From NCBI RefSeq assembly GCF_002280675.1, contig NZ_NCEN01000006.1:62001-126000 (forward strand): a DNA stretch of 64,000 bases, read 5' to 3'. Position numbers and translations under genes: made by a program. Under the pieces are notes generated by a model. The model was not told the origin of the DNA, ran no database searches, and saw only the letters and a list, made by a program, of their open reading frames with translations. The stretch comes from Novosphingobium sp. 32-60-15. Lineage in GTDB: Bacteria > Pseudomonadota > Alphaproteobacteria > Sphingomonadales > Sphingomonadaceae. Positions 26,740 through 36,058 of this stretch are shown here, piece after piece. Position 1 is the first letter of the stretch, and each line of letters starts with the position of its first letter.

Positions 26740-27492
26740 TTACGCGCCCCAATCGCCCTGCAACCCCATCCACAGCGCGGTTCCGGCAATTGACGCGGTT
26801 TCCCCGCGAAGGATACGTGGCCCCAGCGCAATTGCCACGGCGGCGGGGTGCGCGCGAATCAGGGCGCGTTCTGTCTCGTCAAAGCCGCCCTCAGGCCCCA
26901 CCAGCAGCGCAGCGGGAGCCGTGCCTGATTGCACAAACGCCTTTGCCACCGGCATCCCGCCGTTCTCGTCAGCAAAGAACAGCGTGCGCCCATCGGGCCA
27001 ATCGCGCAGCATGTGCTCCAGCTTTGCCGTTTCCCCCAGCGCGGGCAGGGCGGTGCGCGCGCATTGTTCTGCGGCCTCGGTCATGATCGTGCGCGCACGT
27101 TCGGGGTTCAGCTTGACCGCCACACAACGTCGCGTCACCACCGGCACCACTTTGGCCACGCCCAGTTCGGTCGCTTTTTCCAGCACCAGATCAAAGTTCA
27201 GCTTTTTCAACAGCGCCGCGCACAGCCAGAAGTCAGGCACATCTTCGCGCGGACGGCTTTGCCGCTCCACCTCGACCACCACCACGCGCTTGTCGACTTG
27301 CGTAACCCGCGCCACCCATTCGCCGGTCCGGTCATCGCACAGGATCACCGCATCGTTTGGCGCAATCCGCATGACCTTGCCCAGATAATGCGCCTGCCCG
27401 CCCTCGATCGGCAGCCGCATGCTCTCTGTCAGCGTCGTATCAACAAACAGGCGCGGTGCGCTCTTGGGCGGCCAGGCGGGAGTAGCTGTCAT
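26740..27492 (-). CDS. rsmE: 16S rRNA m3U1498 methyltransferase RsmE
   Basis: A 250-residue SPOUT methyltransferase. An N-terminal PUA-like region (HYLGKVMRIAPND) is followed by the knotted SAM-binding domain with LLVGPEGGFDETE and LGPRILRGETA. It methylates U1498 of 16S rRNA. I use ATG 27492; the frame runs farther upstream into the divergent ubiA gene. It lies 79 bases upstream of gshA in the same direction. Confidence 0.93.
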   Translation of the reverse strand: MTATPAWPPKSAPRLFVDTTLTESMRLPIEGGQAHYLGKVMRIAPNDAVILCDDRTGEWVARVTQVDKRVVVVEVERQSRPREDVPDFWLCAALLKKLNFDLVLEKATELGVAKVVPVVTRRCVAVKLNPERARTIMTEAAEQCARTALPALGETAKLEHMLRDWPDGRTLFFADENGGMPVAKAFVQSGTAPAALLVGPEGGFDETERALIRAHPAAVAIALGPRILRGETASIAGTALWMGLQGDWGA

Positions 27493-27539
27493 CAATATCG
27501 GCCTAGCGGATTTCACCACAGACGGTAAGGCTTCTCGCC

Positions 27540-28454
27540 ATGGACCCGGCAACTTCCGCACAGATCGTCCCCGATAGCGAGCACAAGGGCCTCGTCGCCC
27601 GCCTGCCACAGCCGTTGCGCGATTATGCGCTGCTGGCGCGGTTTGACCGGCCCATCGGCTGGTGGCTGCTGTTCTGGCCCTGCGCATGGGGTCTGTTTCT
27701 GGCAGGCGGAACCGCGCGGTGGGGCATTCTGGCATGGATGCTGGCAGGTGCCATCGCCATGCGTGGCGCAGGCTGCGTTTATAACGATATTGTCGATGCC
27801 GATCTCGATGCCCGCGTCGCGCGCACGGCCTTGCGTCCCATTGCCAGCGGTGCGGTTTCCAAGCGAGCGGCTTGGGGCTGGTTGCTGATCTTATGTGCCG
27901 TCGGACTGATCGTGCTCCTGCAATTGCGGTGGGAGGCGCAGCTTGTCGCGCTTGGCAGCCTTGGCCTTGTCGCCGCCTATCCGTTCATGAAGCGCATCAC
28001 CGGCTGGCCGCAAGCGTGGCTTGGCCTAGTGTTTACATGGGGGGCACCTGTCGGTTGGGTTGAGGCGACCGGTTTCGAACGCCTCGGCCCGCTTGGCCTG
28101 CTTTATGCGGGCTGCTGGGCTTGGTGCATGGCCTATGACACGATCTACGCCCTGCAAGACCGTGAGGACGATGCGCTGGTTGGCATCGGTTCGTCAGCAC
28201 TGTCCTTCGGAAAGCAGGTAAGGGCAGGTGTCACCGCGCTTTACGGCATGGCGCTGGCGTGCTGGGGCGGTGCGGTGTGGCTCGTCCGGCCCGATGCTGT
28301 AGCTTTGCTGGCGCTTGTGCCTGTGGCGCTGCACCTTGGCTGGCAAGTGGCCACACTGAAAGAGGACGGCGTCGATCCGCTTGCCAAATTCCGCTCCAAC
28401 CGGTTTGCCGGGTTGCTGATGGCAGCGGCGTGTTATGTGGTGGGCAGCGCCTGA
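27540..28454 (+). CDS. ubiA: 4-hydroxybenzoate polyprenyltransferase
   Basis: A 304-residue intramembrane prenyltransferase of ubiquinone synthesis. The first Mg-binding motif NDIVDADLD is at 82-90, followed by ALRPIASG. The second aspartate-rich region is DTIYALQDREDD. About eight helices. Divergent from rsmE across 47 bases, an arrangement seen in other sphingomonads. Its end overlaps the acetyltransferase gene by 22 bases. Confidence 0.95.
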   Translation: MDPATSAQIVPDSEHKGLVARLPQPLRDYALLARFDRPIGWWLLFWPCAWGLFLAGGTARWGILAWMLAGAIAMRGAGCVYNDIVDADLDARVARTALRPIASGAVSKRAAWGWLLILCAVGLIVLLQLRWEAQLVALGSLGLVAAYPFMKRITGWPQAWLGLVFTWGAPVGWVEATGFERLGPLGLLYAGCWAWCMAYDTIYALQDREDDALVGIGSSALSFGKQVRAGVTALYGMALACWGGAVWLVRPDAVALLALVPVALHLGWQVATLKEDGVDPLAKFRSNRFAGLLMAAACYVVGSA

Positions 28455-29263
28455 TCGCCGAACAACGCCTCATGCCGCGCACAGATCGCCGACCACATGT
28501 CAGCCGCCTCGGGCGTATCCAGCAGGAACACATCGCGCAAACAGGCAACCAGTTCACCTGCTGAACCCAATTCCCGCCGCGCTTCGCCTTTCGCAGTGAT
28601 CTCTGAGAGCACTTTGCCACGCAGCATGAAATAGCGCCCGCCACCGCGCCGCTGTACCGTCAGGTTCTGCACAAACACCGATGCCGGATCGCTGGCTTGC
28701 CAAACGCACATCCGCGCAAGTTCAGCCTCATCCGCAGCTTTGGCGTCGAAGTCATAAGACATCGCCACCGGCTCTACCGAAAGCCGCCACATCGCGTCAT
28801 CCGTACGCGCCAGACGCACAGGCAGCGGCGCATGAAGCCACTCGCCTTCCTCCAGCGGCACTGGCGCGCCAATCCAACTGCCAAAGCCCGCATCCACCAG
28901 CCAGCGCCCGTCCACCAGCAGACACAAATGCGATCCCATCGCAGCATCACCGCGCACCTGCCGCATCACGCCAGCGCTGATCCGCACAACGTCAAAGCCA
29001 ATCGCCGCCAAGGCAGCGCCCAGCACGCCATTATGCTCATAACACCAGCCCCCGCGCCGCCGCTCCACCAGCTTAAAAAAGGCTGCGTCGGGATCAGTAG
29101 TCAGCCTGCGGCCCAGTTGTACGTCGATGTTCTCGAAGGGGATGGCCTGCGTGTGGGCGCGGATGATGGCGTCGAGCGTCTGAAAATCAGCTGCAACAGG
29201 GTATGCAAAGCCAATGCGATCAAAATAGGCCTGCAATTGCAAAAACGTGAGTGGAACAACCAT
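28433..29263 (-). CDS. nat: Arylamine N-acetyltransferase
   Basis: A 276-residue NAT that moves acetyl groups from acetyl-CoA to arylamines or hydrazines. The Cys-His-Asp triad is visible: Cys74 in RRGGWCYEHN, His112 in GSHLCLLV, and Asp124 in LVDAGFG. IPFENIDVQLGR near residue 45 is the family N-terminal signature. ATG 29263 is preferred over the upstream extension. It lies 79 bases downstream of smc. Confidence 0.92.
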   Translation of the reverse strand: MVVPLTFLQLQAYFDRIGFAYPVAADFQTLDAIIRAHTQAIPFENIDVQLGRRLTTDPDAAFFKLVERRRGGWCYEHNGVLGAALAAIGFDVVRISAGVMRQVRGDAAMGSHLCLLVDGRWLVDAGFGSWIGAPVPLEEGEWLHAPLPVRLARTDDAMWRLSVEPVAMSYDFDAKAADEAELARMCVWQASDPASVFVQNLTVQRRGGGRYFMLRGKVLSEITAKGEARRELGSAGELVACLRDVFLLDTPEAADMWSAICARHEALFGDQALPTT

Positions 29264-29342
29264 CAGAACGTCCGGCACAAGTTTTGGATTATGATGTATG
29301 CTTACGGAAACAAACAAAACGAGCGCGGCAGAATTGGAAATC

Positions 29343-32300
29343 TCAACCCGCCGCTTCCAGCAACTCGACCGCCCCGCCCAAATCCACGCTGACAAGCCGC
29401 GATACGCCGCGTTCCACCATCGTCACGCCAAACAGGCGGTGCATGCGGCTCATAGTCACGGCGTTGTGGGTGACGATCAGGTAACGGGTCTTGGTTTCCG
29501 CCACCATCGCATCGAGCAAGTCGCAGAAGCGTTCGATGTTGGCATCGTCCAGCGGCGCGTCCACTTCGTCCAGCACGCAGATCGGGGCAGGATTGGTCAG
29601 GAACAGGGCAAAAATCAGCGCGACGGCGGTCAGCGCCTGTTCGCCGCCTGAAAGAAGTGTCAGTGATTGCAGGCGCTTGCCGGGTGGTTGGGCGAAGATT
29701 TCAAGGCCTGCCTCCAGCGGATCGTCGCTGTCCACCAATGCAAGATGCGCCTCTCCTCCGCCGAACAGGCGGCTGAATAGACGGCGGAAATGGCCGTCCA
29801 CCGCCTCGAACGCCGCGCGCAACCGTTCACGCCCTTCGCGGTTCAGATTGCCGATGGATCCGCGCAGACGGTGCACTGCTTCGGTCAATTCCGCTTGTTC
29901 TGCAACACTTGTGCCGTGGCGCGCTTCTGCCTCGGCCAGTTCGTCAGCCGCCACCAGATTGACCGGGCCAATCCGCTCGCGTTCAGCGACCAGCCGGTCC
30001 AGTGCCGCTGATTCATCGCCCGCCGATGCGACAGTTGCAGAATCAAATTCAAACCGCTGCGGCAATAGCGGGGGAGGGCACTGGAACCGCTCGCCCGAAA
30101 TGCCCGCCATTTCCTGCCGCCGCGCGTCCTCGTTCTCCGCTCGCGCGGCTGCGCCTGCGCGGCCCTCGCGCGCGGTGGCCAAGGCCTCGTTGGCCTCGCT
30201 CAACGCCACGTCTGCAGCCTTTGCAGCGGCGTCGCATTGCGTCAGCGCCACTTCTGCAGCGGCAAGGCCCGTCGTCAGACGCGCGCCAATCGCCTCGCCT
30301 TCATCTATCTCACGGATCAGCCCTGCAGGCTTGGCTGCCAGGATCGCGCGCTCGGCTTCCAGTTCCTCGCGCCGACCGGTCATCTCGGCAAGGCGTTTGG
30401 CCGCATCGCCCGCGCGAGCCGACCACGCCCTTGCATCGCCCTTCAGGCCAGCCAGCCGTTCACGGCCCACGGCGATAGTCTGCTCAAGCGAGGCCATCGC
30501 CGCAGCGGTTGTTTGCAAGCCTTGTCGTGCCGCATCATTGCGCGCTCGCGCTGTTTCCAGCGCCGCACGCCCTGCTGCCGGATCTGGCAAGCTGGCACGC
30601 TTGTCCTGCGTGGCCTTGGCCTCAGCCTCCGCAGACCTGCGCTGTTCGGCCAGATCGGCCTGAACCCGCGCAATTTCGGCCTTGCGCTGTTCCAGCCGCA
30701 GCCGTGCTGCGTCGGCAGCATCCAGCGCTCGCAAGGCTGCACGTTCAGCATCCGAAGCGGTGGAAATCGCTTTTTCGACTGCACCCAGCCGCGCTTGCAC
30801 ATCGCTGAGAGCATCGCGCGCCGCCGCAAACGCCGCTTCGGCCAGCGCCAAGGCTTCGCGCCGTGCAGGCAGCAATGCTTCAAGCTCGGTCAGCCGGTTG
30901 GCCGCTTCCATCGCGGCTGCTTCTGCCGCGCCTTCGCCGCGCGCCACAAACCCGTCCCACCGGCGCAAGTGCCCGGCCTTTGTCACCAGCCATTCGCCCG
31001 GAGCTAGTGCTTGCCCTTCATCGCGATCAACCACCCGCACCAGTGCCAGCCGTGCGGTGAGTTCGGGCGGACACTGCGTAATCTGATGCGCAAGTGAATC
31101 CGCTAATGGCGACGGCGCATCGGCGCCCGTCCAAAACCGCCCCTCAGCATCTCCAGGCGCAGGCCCCACCGGAGCCGCCGCATCGCGCCCCAGAACTGCG
31201 GCCACAGCGCGTTCATAGCCCGAAGCCACCCGCGTGCCTGCAATCGCCGAAGCTCCGCGCCCTTTTGCCACTGCCGCCTTTTCGCGCGCAGCCTTGTCTC
31301 GCGCCAAGGCCTCTGCCTCACGCTCGACGCCCGAAAGCTCTGCCCGCGCTTGCGCCAGCGCATTGCTCAACGCGTCGCGCTGCGCCGAAAGGGCTTCGCG
31401 TTTGGCCGTCAGTTCGGTCCGCTCGTCCTCTGCCGCTGCCAAAGCCGCTGCGGCCCCGGTTCGCTGGAACTCTGCCTGTGCAATTTGCGCTGACGGGTCA
31501 GCTTCTCGTGCCAACGCTTCGGCCTGTTGAGACAGCCGCGCCGCATCGCCCTCAACCCGCGTCAATCGCGCATGCGCCGCCACGACTGCGGCTTCAGCCA
31601 CGCGCCATTCAGCGTCTATTCCGGCTTGCTCAGCCACGCGTTGTGCCAGTGCGACTTCTGCTCCGCGCGCCGCACGGTCTGCGTCATCTGCCGCGGCCAT
31701 CAGGATCGGCCGCCGCGCCTCATCGGCTTTCAGCGTTGCTTCTGCCGTAGCCAGCTCGCCTTCAAGCCGCGCGATCGCTTCGGCGGCGTCTGCGGTAAGC
31801 TGGTCGGCGCTGCTGCGGTCCTGTTCAATCCGCGCAAGTTGGCGTTCGATGTCGGCTACCCGCTGTTCCGCCGCTTCCAGTTGCGCGGATAGCGAAGCCA
31901 TCCGTTGGCCATGCGCCGCCGAATCCTGCCGCCGGTCAAACACATCATCGCGGGCCTTGGCCAGAGCCGCAGCGGCCTTGTGCTGCGCATCTTGTGCTGC
32001 TTTTGCAAGGTCTTGCGCTGCGCTTACCCTGTCGTCTGCAGCGCGCGCTTCCTTGCGCGCTGCATCCGCCGCTGCCGCCGCATCGCGCCAGCGTGCAAAC
32101 ACCAGCCGCGCTTCGGCAAGCCGGATCTTGTCACTGACCGAGATATAGCGTTCGGCTGCGCGCGCTTGCCGTCGCAGGGCTGCGATCTGTGTCTCAAGGC
32201 CGGACAGCATATCGACCAGCCGCTCAAGATTGGTCTCTGTCGCTCGCAGTTTTTGTTCGGCATCGCGGCGGCGGACGTGAAGGCCGGCAATCCCCGCCGC

Positions 32301-32783
32301 CTCCTCCAGCATCATGCGCCGTTCGGCAGGCTTTGCCGCGATGACAGCCGCAATGCGCCCCTGGCTGACCAATGCAGGGCAGTGCGCGCCCGTGGCAGCA
32401 TCGGCAAAGACCAGCGCCACATCTTTGGCCCGCACATCGCGTCCGTTCACGCGATAGGCGCTGCCTGCGCCCCGCTCGATCCGGCGGACCACTTCCAGTT
32501 CACCGCCAAATGGCCCGGATGGGTCAGTTTCGGCGGTCAGCAGCACTTCGGCAAAGGCGCGGGCAGGGCGGGTGGCCGTGCCTGCGAAGATCACGTCTTC
32601 CATGCCGCCACCGCGCATGGATTTGGCCGAGCTTTCGCCCATGACCCACCGGATCGCCTCCAGCAGGTTGGATTTGCCGCAGCCGTTGGGGCCGACAACA
32701 CCTGTCAGGCCGGGTTCGATGCGCAGTTCGGCAGGCTCGACAAAGCTTTTGAAGCCCGCCAGCTTCAATCGCCTGATCTGCAT
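29343..32783 (-). CDS. smc: Chromosome segregation protein SMC
   Basis: A 1146-residue SMC ATPase that organises chromosomes with ScpA and ScpB. Walker A GPNGCGKSN is at 31-39. Long Ala/Glu/Arg-rich coiled coils flank a hinge near 500-620. The C-terminal head has the LLSGGEQALTAVAL signature and Walker B ICVLDEVDAPLDD. Length is normal. Starts MQIRRLKLAGFKSF. The DsbA-like gene ends 30 bases upstream, so a shared transcript is possible. Confidence 0.97.
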   Translation of the reverse strand: MQIRRLKLAGFKSFVEPAELRIEPGLTGVVGPNGCGKSNLLEAIRWVMGESSAKSMRGGGMEDVIFAGTATRPARAFAEVLLTAETDPSGPFGGELEVVRRIERGAGSAYRVNGRDVRAKDVALVFADAATGAHCPALVSQGRIAAVIAAKPAERRMMLEEAAGIAGLHVRRRDAEQKLRATETNLERLVDMLSGLETQIAALRRQARAAERYISVSDKIRLAEARLVFARWRDAAAAADAARKEARAADDRVSAAQDLAKAAQDAQHKAAAALAKARDDVFDRRQDSAAHGQRMASLSAQLEAAEQRVADIERQLARIEQDRSSADQLTADAAEAIARLEGELATAEATLKADEARRPILMAAADDADRAARGAEVALAQRVAEQAGIDAEWRVAEAAVVAAHARLTRVEGDAARLSQQAEALAREADPSAQIAQAEFQRTGAAAALAAAEDERTELTAKREALSAQRDALSNALAQARAELSGVEREAEALARDKAAREKAAVAKGRGASAIAGTRVASGYERAVAAVLGRDAAAPVGPAPGDAEGRFWTGADAPSPLADSLAHQITQCPPELTARLALVRVVDRDEGQALAPGEWLVTKAGHLRRWDGFVARGEGAAEAAAMEAANRLTELEALLPARREALALAEAAFAAARDALSDVQARLGAVEKAISTASDAERAALRALDAADAARLRLEQRKAEIARVQADLAEQRRSAEAEAKATQDKRASLPDPAAGRAALETARARNDAARQGLQTTAAAMASLEQTIAVGRERLAGLKGDARAWSARAGDAAKRLAEMTGRREELEAERAILAAKPAGLIREIDEGEAIGARLTTGLAAAEVALTQCDAAAKAADVALSEANEALATAREGRAGAAARAENEDARRQEMAGISGERFQCPPPLLPQRFEFDSATVASAGDESAALDRLVAERERIGPVNLVAADELAEAEARHGTSVAEQAELTEAVHRLRGSIGNLNREGRERLRAAFEAVDGHFRRLFSRLFGGGEAHLALVDSDDPLEAGLEIFAQPPGKRLQSLTLLSGGEQALTAVALIFALFLTNPAPICVLDEVDAPLDDANIERFCDLLDAMVAETKTRYLIVTHNAVTMSRMHRLFGVTMVERGVSRLVSVDLGGAVELLEAAG

Positions 32784-32813
32784 CGAACGCGCCCCCGGCC
32801 CTTCGCCTAACGC

Positions 32814-33563
32814 TTAACGGGCACCCGCCTTTTGCAGCAAAGGCTCAAGCTCCGCCCATGTTCCTACAGTGGTCTTGCTGCCGTTCAGGAAGAACGTAGG
32901 CGTGCCGGTAATGTCATATTCCTTGCTCCACTGCTCGGTCGTTGCGGCCAGCTTCGTGGCCTTGGCAGTGTCGGCCAGACAGGCTGATCCTTGTGCGGCT
33001 GCAATGCCGCGCGATGCAAAGAACTCGCTCATGCCCGAAAGCTGCGCGATTCCGGCAAAGCGCTGGTCAACGGGCAGAGTTGAAACGCGCTGGAACGCGG
33101 CTTCATCCTTTTGCAGGTTGGTAAACATGTTCTTCTGCCAGCCCCAGAACTGTTCCGACAGCGGGATCGTCGCTTCGGGTGAACCGCAGCTTGCCAGCAG
33201 CACTGCGGGCATATCCAGCGCGTTCAGCAGGAACAGCCGCAATTCATAGCTGACGCGGCCCGATGCGATGTAATCGTCCCGCAGCTTGGGAAAACCCTTT
33301 TCCGAGAACTCGGCACAGTGCGAACACGATAGCGCGCCATATTCGATCAGCTTGATTGGCGCATCGGGGTTGCCCATCACATATCCGCCCTCAGGCGTTG
33401 CAGCGAAGGTTTCGGTCCAGCTTTTGCCTGCGGGCGCTGCGATTTTGGCGATAGGTTCCGCGCTCGCGGCTTCGCCCCCGGCAGCGCCCGTCTTGTCACC
33501 GCATGCGGCAAGGCCAAGTGTCAAAGGAAGGGTTGCAAGAAGCAAGGCGCGGGCGAATTTCAT
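32814..33563 (-). CDS. DsbA-family thioredoxin-like lipoprotein
   Basis: A 249-residue protein with lipobox LAAC (Cys21) and a thioredoxin-fold domain. The CSHC redox motif is at 80-83 and the cis-proline loop is TGTPTFF. Two extra cysteines (LASCG, GSACLA) could form a structural disulfide. Acts as a periplasmic oxidoreductase or disulfide isomerase anchored to a membrane. Located 86 bases after a second DsbA-like gene. Confidence 0.88.
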   Translation of the reverse strand: MKFARALLLATLPLTLGLAACGDKTGAAGGEAASAEPIAKIAAPAGKSWTETFAATPEGGYVMGNPDAPIKLIEYGALSCSHCAEFSEKGFPKLRDDYIASGRVSYELRLFLLNALDMPAVLLASCGSPEATIPLSEQFWGWQKNMFTNLQKDEAAFQRVSTLPVDQRFAGIAQLSGMSEFFASRGIAAAQGSACLADTAKATKLAATTEQWSKEYDITGTPTFFLNGSKTTVGTWAELEPLLQKAGAR

Positions 33564-33649
33564 CGTCTGGATATTCCCATGTCTGGATTTTGCACGACGC
33601 TAGCCGATTGTCGCGCGGGTTTGAAGGGGGTGGGCTTACGCGACGGATT

Positions 33650-34366
33650 TTACCGCACCCGCGCATCCAGTTGCGGTTTCAGTGAAGCCCAATCGTGCGT
33701 TCCGGCCAGCAATACCCCGTCCAGCATGAAGCTTGGTGTGCCGTTCACGTTGTACTTTTCAACCGCCTCTTGCGTTTGCGCGGCCAGTTTCTTGGCCAGC
33801 GTTTCGTTGGCGAGGCAGCGCTCTGTCGCAACACGGTTTACGCCGCGCGCTTCCATGAATTCATAGAATTTGAAATCGCTGGCGATGGCGCGGGTACGGT
33901 TGACGAATGGCCCTGTGCTCCAACGCTGGCGCTGGGCCTCGGTTGAATTGGTTGCGGGCACGATCCATTTGGCCTGATTGCGCATGAAGGCTGTGTGCAG
34001 CGGGAAAAACCGTGCGGGCGCAACGCAATTGGTCAACAAGGCCACGGTCATATCAATCGGATCACGCACAAAATTGCGGATTTCGACAGCGCCCTTGCCC
34101 AATCCCACCAGTCCGATTTTCAACTGCGCTTCGGATTGCACTTCAAACTGTGCGCAATGCGGGCAGGTATAACTGACATATTCGACCAGCCGCAACGGCG
34201 CGGCCTGATTGCCCAGCACATGATAGCCCTGCCGTGTGACTGCCGCTGTCGCAACCCAATTGCCGCGCGCTACCGGCTTGGCGGGCTTATTTGCTCCTGG
34301 CCCTGCACCTGTCAGCGTCACCAATGCGCCAAAAGCCAGCGCCACCGTTGCCATCGCCCGTTTCAC
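33650..34366 (-). CDS. DsbA-family thioredoxin-like protein
   Basis: A 238-residue secreted protein with a signal peptide of about 25 residues and a CPHC active site (68-71), the classic DsbA dipeptide. The cis-proline loop is NGTPSFM. It lacks a lipobox, unlike its neighbour, so it is probably soluble in the periplasm. It starts 1 base after the DciA-like gene stop, implying co-translation. Confidence 0.88.
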   Translation of the reverse strand: MKRAMATVALAFGALVTLTGAGPGANKPAKPVARGNWVATAAVTRQGYHVLGNQAAPLRLVEYVSYTCPHCAQFEVQSEAQLKIGLVGLGKGAVEIRNFVRDPIDMTVALLTNCVAPARFFPLHTAFMRNQAKWIVPATNSTEAQRQRWSTGPFVNRTRAIASDFKFYEFMEARGVNRVATERCLANETLAKKLAAQTQEAVEKYNVNGTPSFMLDGVLLAGTHDWASLKPQLDARVR

Positions 34367-34367
34367 G

Positions 34368-34961
34368 TCAGTTCCGTCCCTTGCTTACCTCGTCCAGACT
34401 CCGGGCGAGGCTTTCCAATACCGTGCGCAATTCAGGATCGCCAATGTCGCGCAGCGAATCCCCCAATTCGATGGGGATTGGCTTCAGCGATGGCGGCGCG
34501 GTGCGCGGTGCTTCTTTTGCCTTTGGCGCCTGAACCACGCCTTGCCGTATCTTCACCCGCGCCACTGCACGATAGCCGAAAAACCGGTTCACGCGGTCCA
34601 TGATTTCGGGGATGACGTGCTGGATGATCGTGGCGTGCGCAGGCGTCACCACCAGTTGCAGGATGCCATCAGCCTTTTCACCGGGCGGAAAGCGGATGGA
34701 TTCAGGCATGCAATGCCGCGCATGGCGCTCGCCCACTATCTCCGGCCAGCGCGTTACAACGCTTGATTGCACAAAGCCGAAGCGGCGGAACGCGGTACGC
34801 CCGATGGCAGGCATCAGATCTGCAATCTGCCGTGCCTCGCCCCCGCGCGGGCGTTCATACGGTTTTCCGGCGTATGGCTTACCCGCAGCAGGCTTGGCCG
34901 CAGCCGTCTTTGCAGGGGCGCGGGTTTTGCGTTTCGTAGTGTCCGAAGGTGGGCTTTCCAT
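34368..34961 (-). CDS. DUF721 (DciA-like) protein
   Basis: A 197-residue protein. The first 45 residues are Lys/Ala/Pro-rich and disordered. Then comes a KH-like DUF721 core with RFGFVQSSVVTRWPEIVGERHARHCMPESI. DciA proteins load or support the DnaB helicase, and this core is shared. ATG 34961 has GGGGA 8 bases upstream; ATG 34976 is an alternative. Divergent from mutY by only 29 bases. Confidence 0.82.
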   Translation of the reverse strand: MESPPSDTTKRKTRAPAKTAAAKPAAGKPYAGKPYERPRGGEARQIADLMPAIGRTAFRRFGFVQSSVVTRWPEIVGERHARHCMPESIRFPPGEKADGILQLVVTPAHATIIQHVIPEIMDRVNRFFGYRAVARVKIRQGVVQAPKAKEAPRTAPPSLKPIPIELGDSLRDIGDPELRTVLESLARSLDEVSKGRN

Positions 34962-34990
34962 ATCGATTGTCCCCATGCCATAGCGCTGCC

Positions 34991-36058
34991 ATGCAAGCCA
35001 GAGCGCAACCCACCCCTAATTGCGATCCCGCACAAATCGCGCCTGATTTGCTCGTCTGGTACGATGCCAACGCGCGTCGTCTGCCATGGCGTATCGCCCC
35101 CGGAGGTTCGGGCACTGATCCTTACAAGGTGTGGCTGTCTGAAGTCATGCTTCAGCAAACCACAGTTGCGGCGGTGGGGCCTTACTTTGCCAAATTTACC
35201 GAACGCTGGCCCACGGTCACCGATCTGGCCGCCGCCGATGATGCTGATGTCATGGCAGCATGGGCCGGCCTTGGCTATTACGCCCGCGCGCGCAATCTGC
35301 TCGCTTGCGCCCGCGCGGTGGCGGCGATGGGCGGCAAGTTCCCCGATACCGAAGAAGCCTTGCGCGCGCTTCCCGGTCTTGGCGAATATACCGCCGCTGC
35401 CGTTGCCGCGATAGCGTTCGGAAGGCGCGCCGTTGTGGTGGATGCCAATGTCGAACGCGTCATTGCCCGCTTGTTCGCCATTGATGAACCGCTGCCCGCT
35501 GCCAAGCCCGCCATCCGTTTTGCCGCAGGGCAAGCCACACCCGATGCCCGCGCCGGAGATTTTGCGCAGGCCATGATGGACCTTGGCGCAACCATCTGCA
35601 CCGCGCGCAGTCCGCGCTGCATGCTATGCCCCTTGCGCGTCCATTGCCGTGCCGTGGCCGATGGCGCGCCTGAACGGTTGCCGGTGAAAGCTGCCAAGAA
35701 GCCCAAGCCCACCCGCACCGGCCATGCCTATTGGATTGAACGCGAAGGCAAAGTCCTGTTGGTCAAACGCCCACCCAGCGGCATGTTGGGCGGCATGCGC
35801 GCGCTGCCCGATGATGCATGGTCTGCGCGCAGCGATGGTGCAGACGCGCTTGGCGGAACATGGCAGACCGGCGGCGTCGTGCGGCACAGCTTCACCCATT
35901 TCGATCTCGAATTGCAATTGATGCTTTGCGGCGCGGCAGAATTGGATAATCTTCCAGCCGGAGAATGGTGGCCGGTTGACCAGATCGAAGCCGCCGGATT
36001 GCCCACCGTGTTTGCCAAAACAGCGCGGCTAGCAATTGCAGAGAGGGATGCCGGATGA
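34991..36058 (+). CDS. mutY: Adenine DNA glycosylase MutY
   Basis: A 355-residue HhH-GPD glycosylase that removes A opposite 8-oxoguanine. Glu51 (SEVMLQQT) and the helix-hairpin-helix with Asp151 (LPGLGEYTAAAV to VVDANV) form the active site. The [4Fe-4S] cysteines are Cys203, Cys210, Cys213 and Cys219. A C-terminal NUDIX-like domain recognises 8-oxoG. The start ATG 34991 is chosen over 34949, which overlaps the divergent gene. Confidence 0.95.
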   Translation: MQARAQPTPNCDPAQIAPDLLVWYDANARRLPWRIAPGGSGTDPYKVWLSEVMLQQTTVAAVGPYFAKFTERWPTVTDLAAADDADVMAAWAGLGYYARARNLLACARAVAAMGGKFPDTEEALRALPGLGEYTAAAVAAIAFGRRAVVVDANVERVIARLFAIDEPLPAAKPAIRFAAGQATPDARAGDFAQAMMDLGATICTARSPRCMLCPLRVHCRAVADGAPERLPVKAAKKPKPTRTGHAYWIEREGKVLLVKRPPSGMLGGMRALPDDAWSARSDGADALGGTWQTGGVVRHSFTHFDLELQLMLCGAAELDNLPAGEWWPVDQIEAAGLPTVFAKTARLAIAERDAG

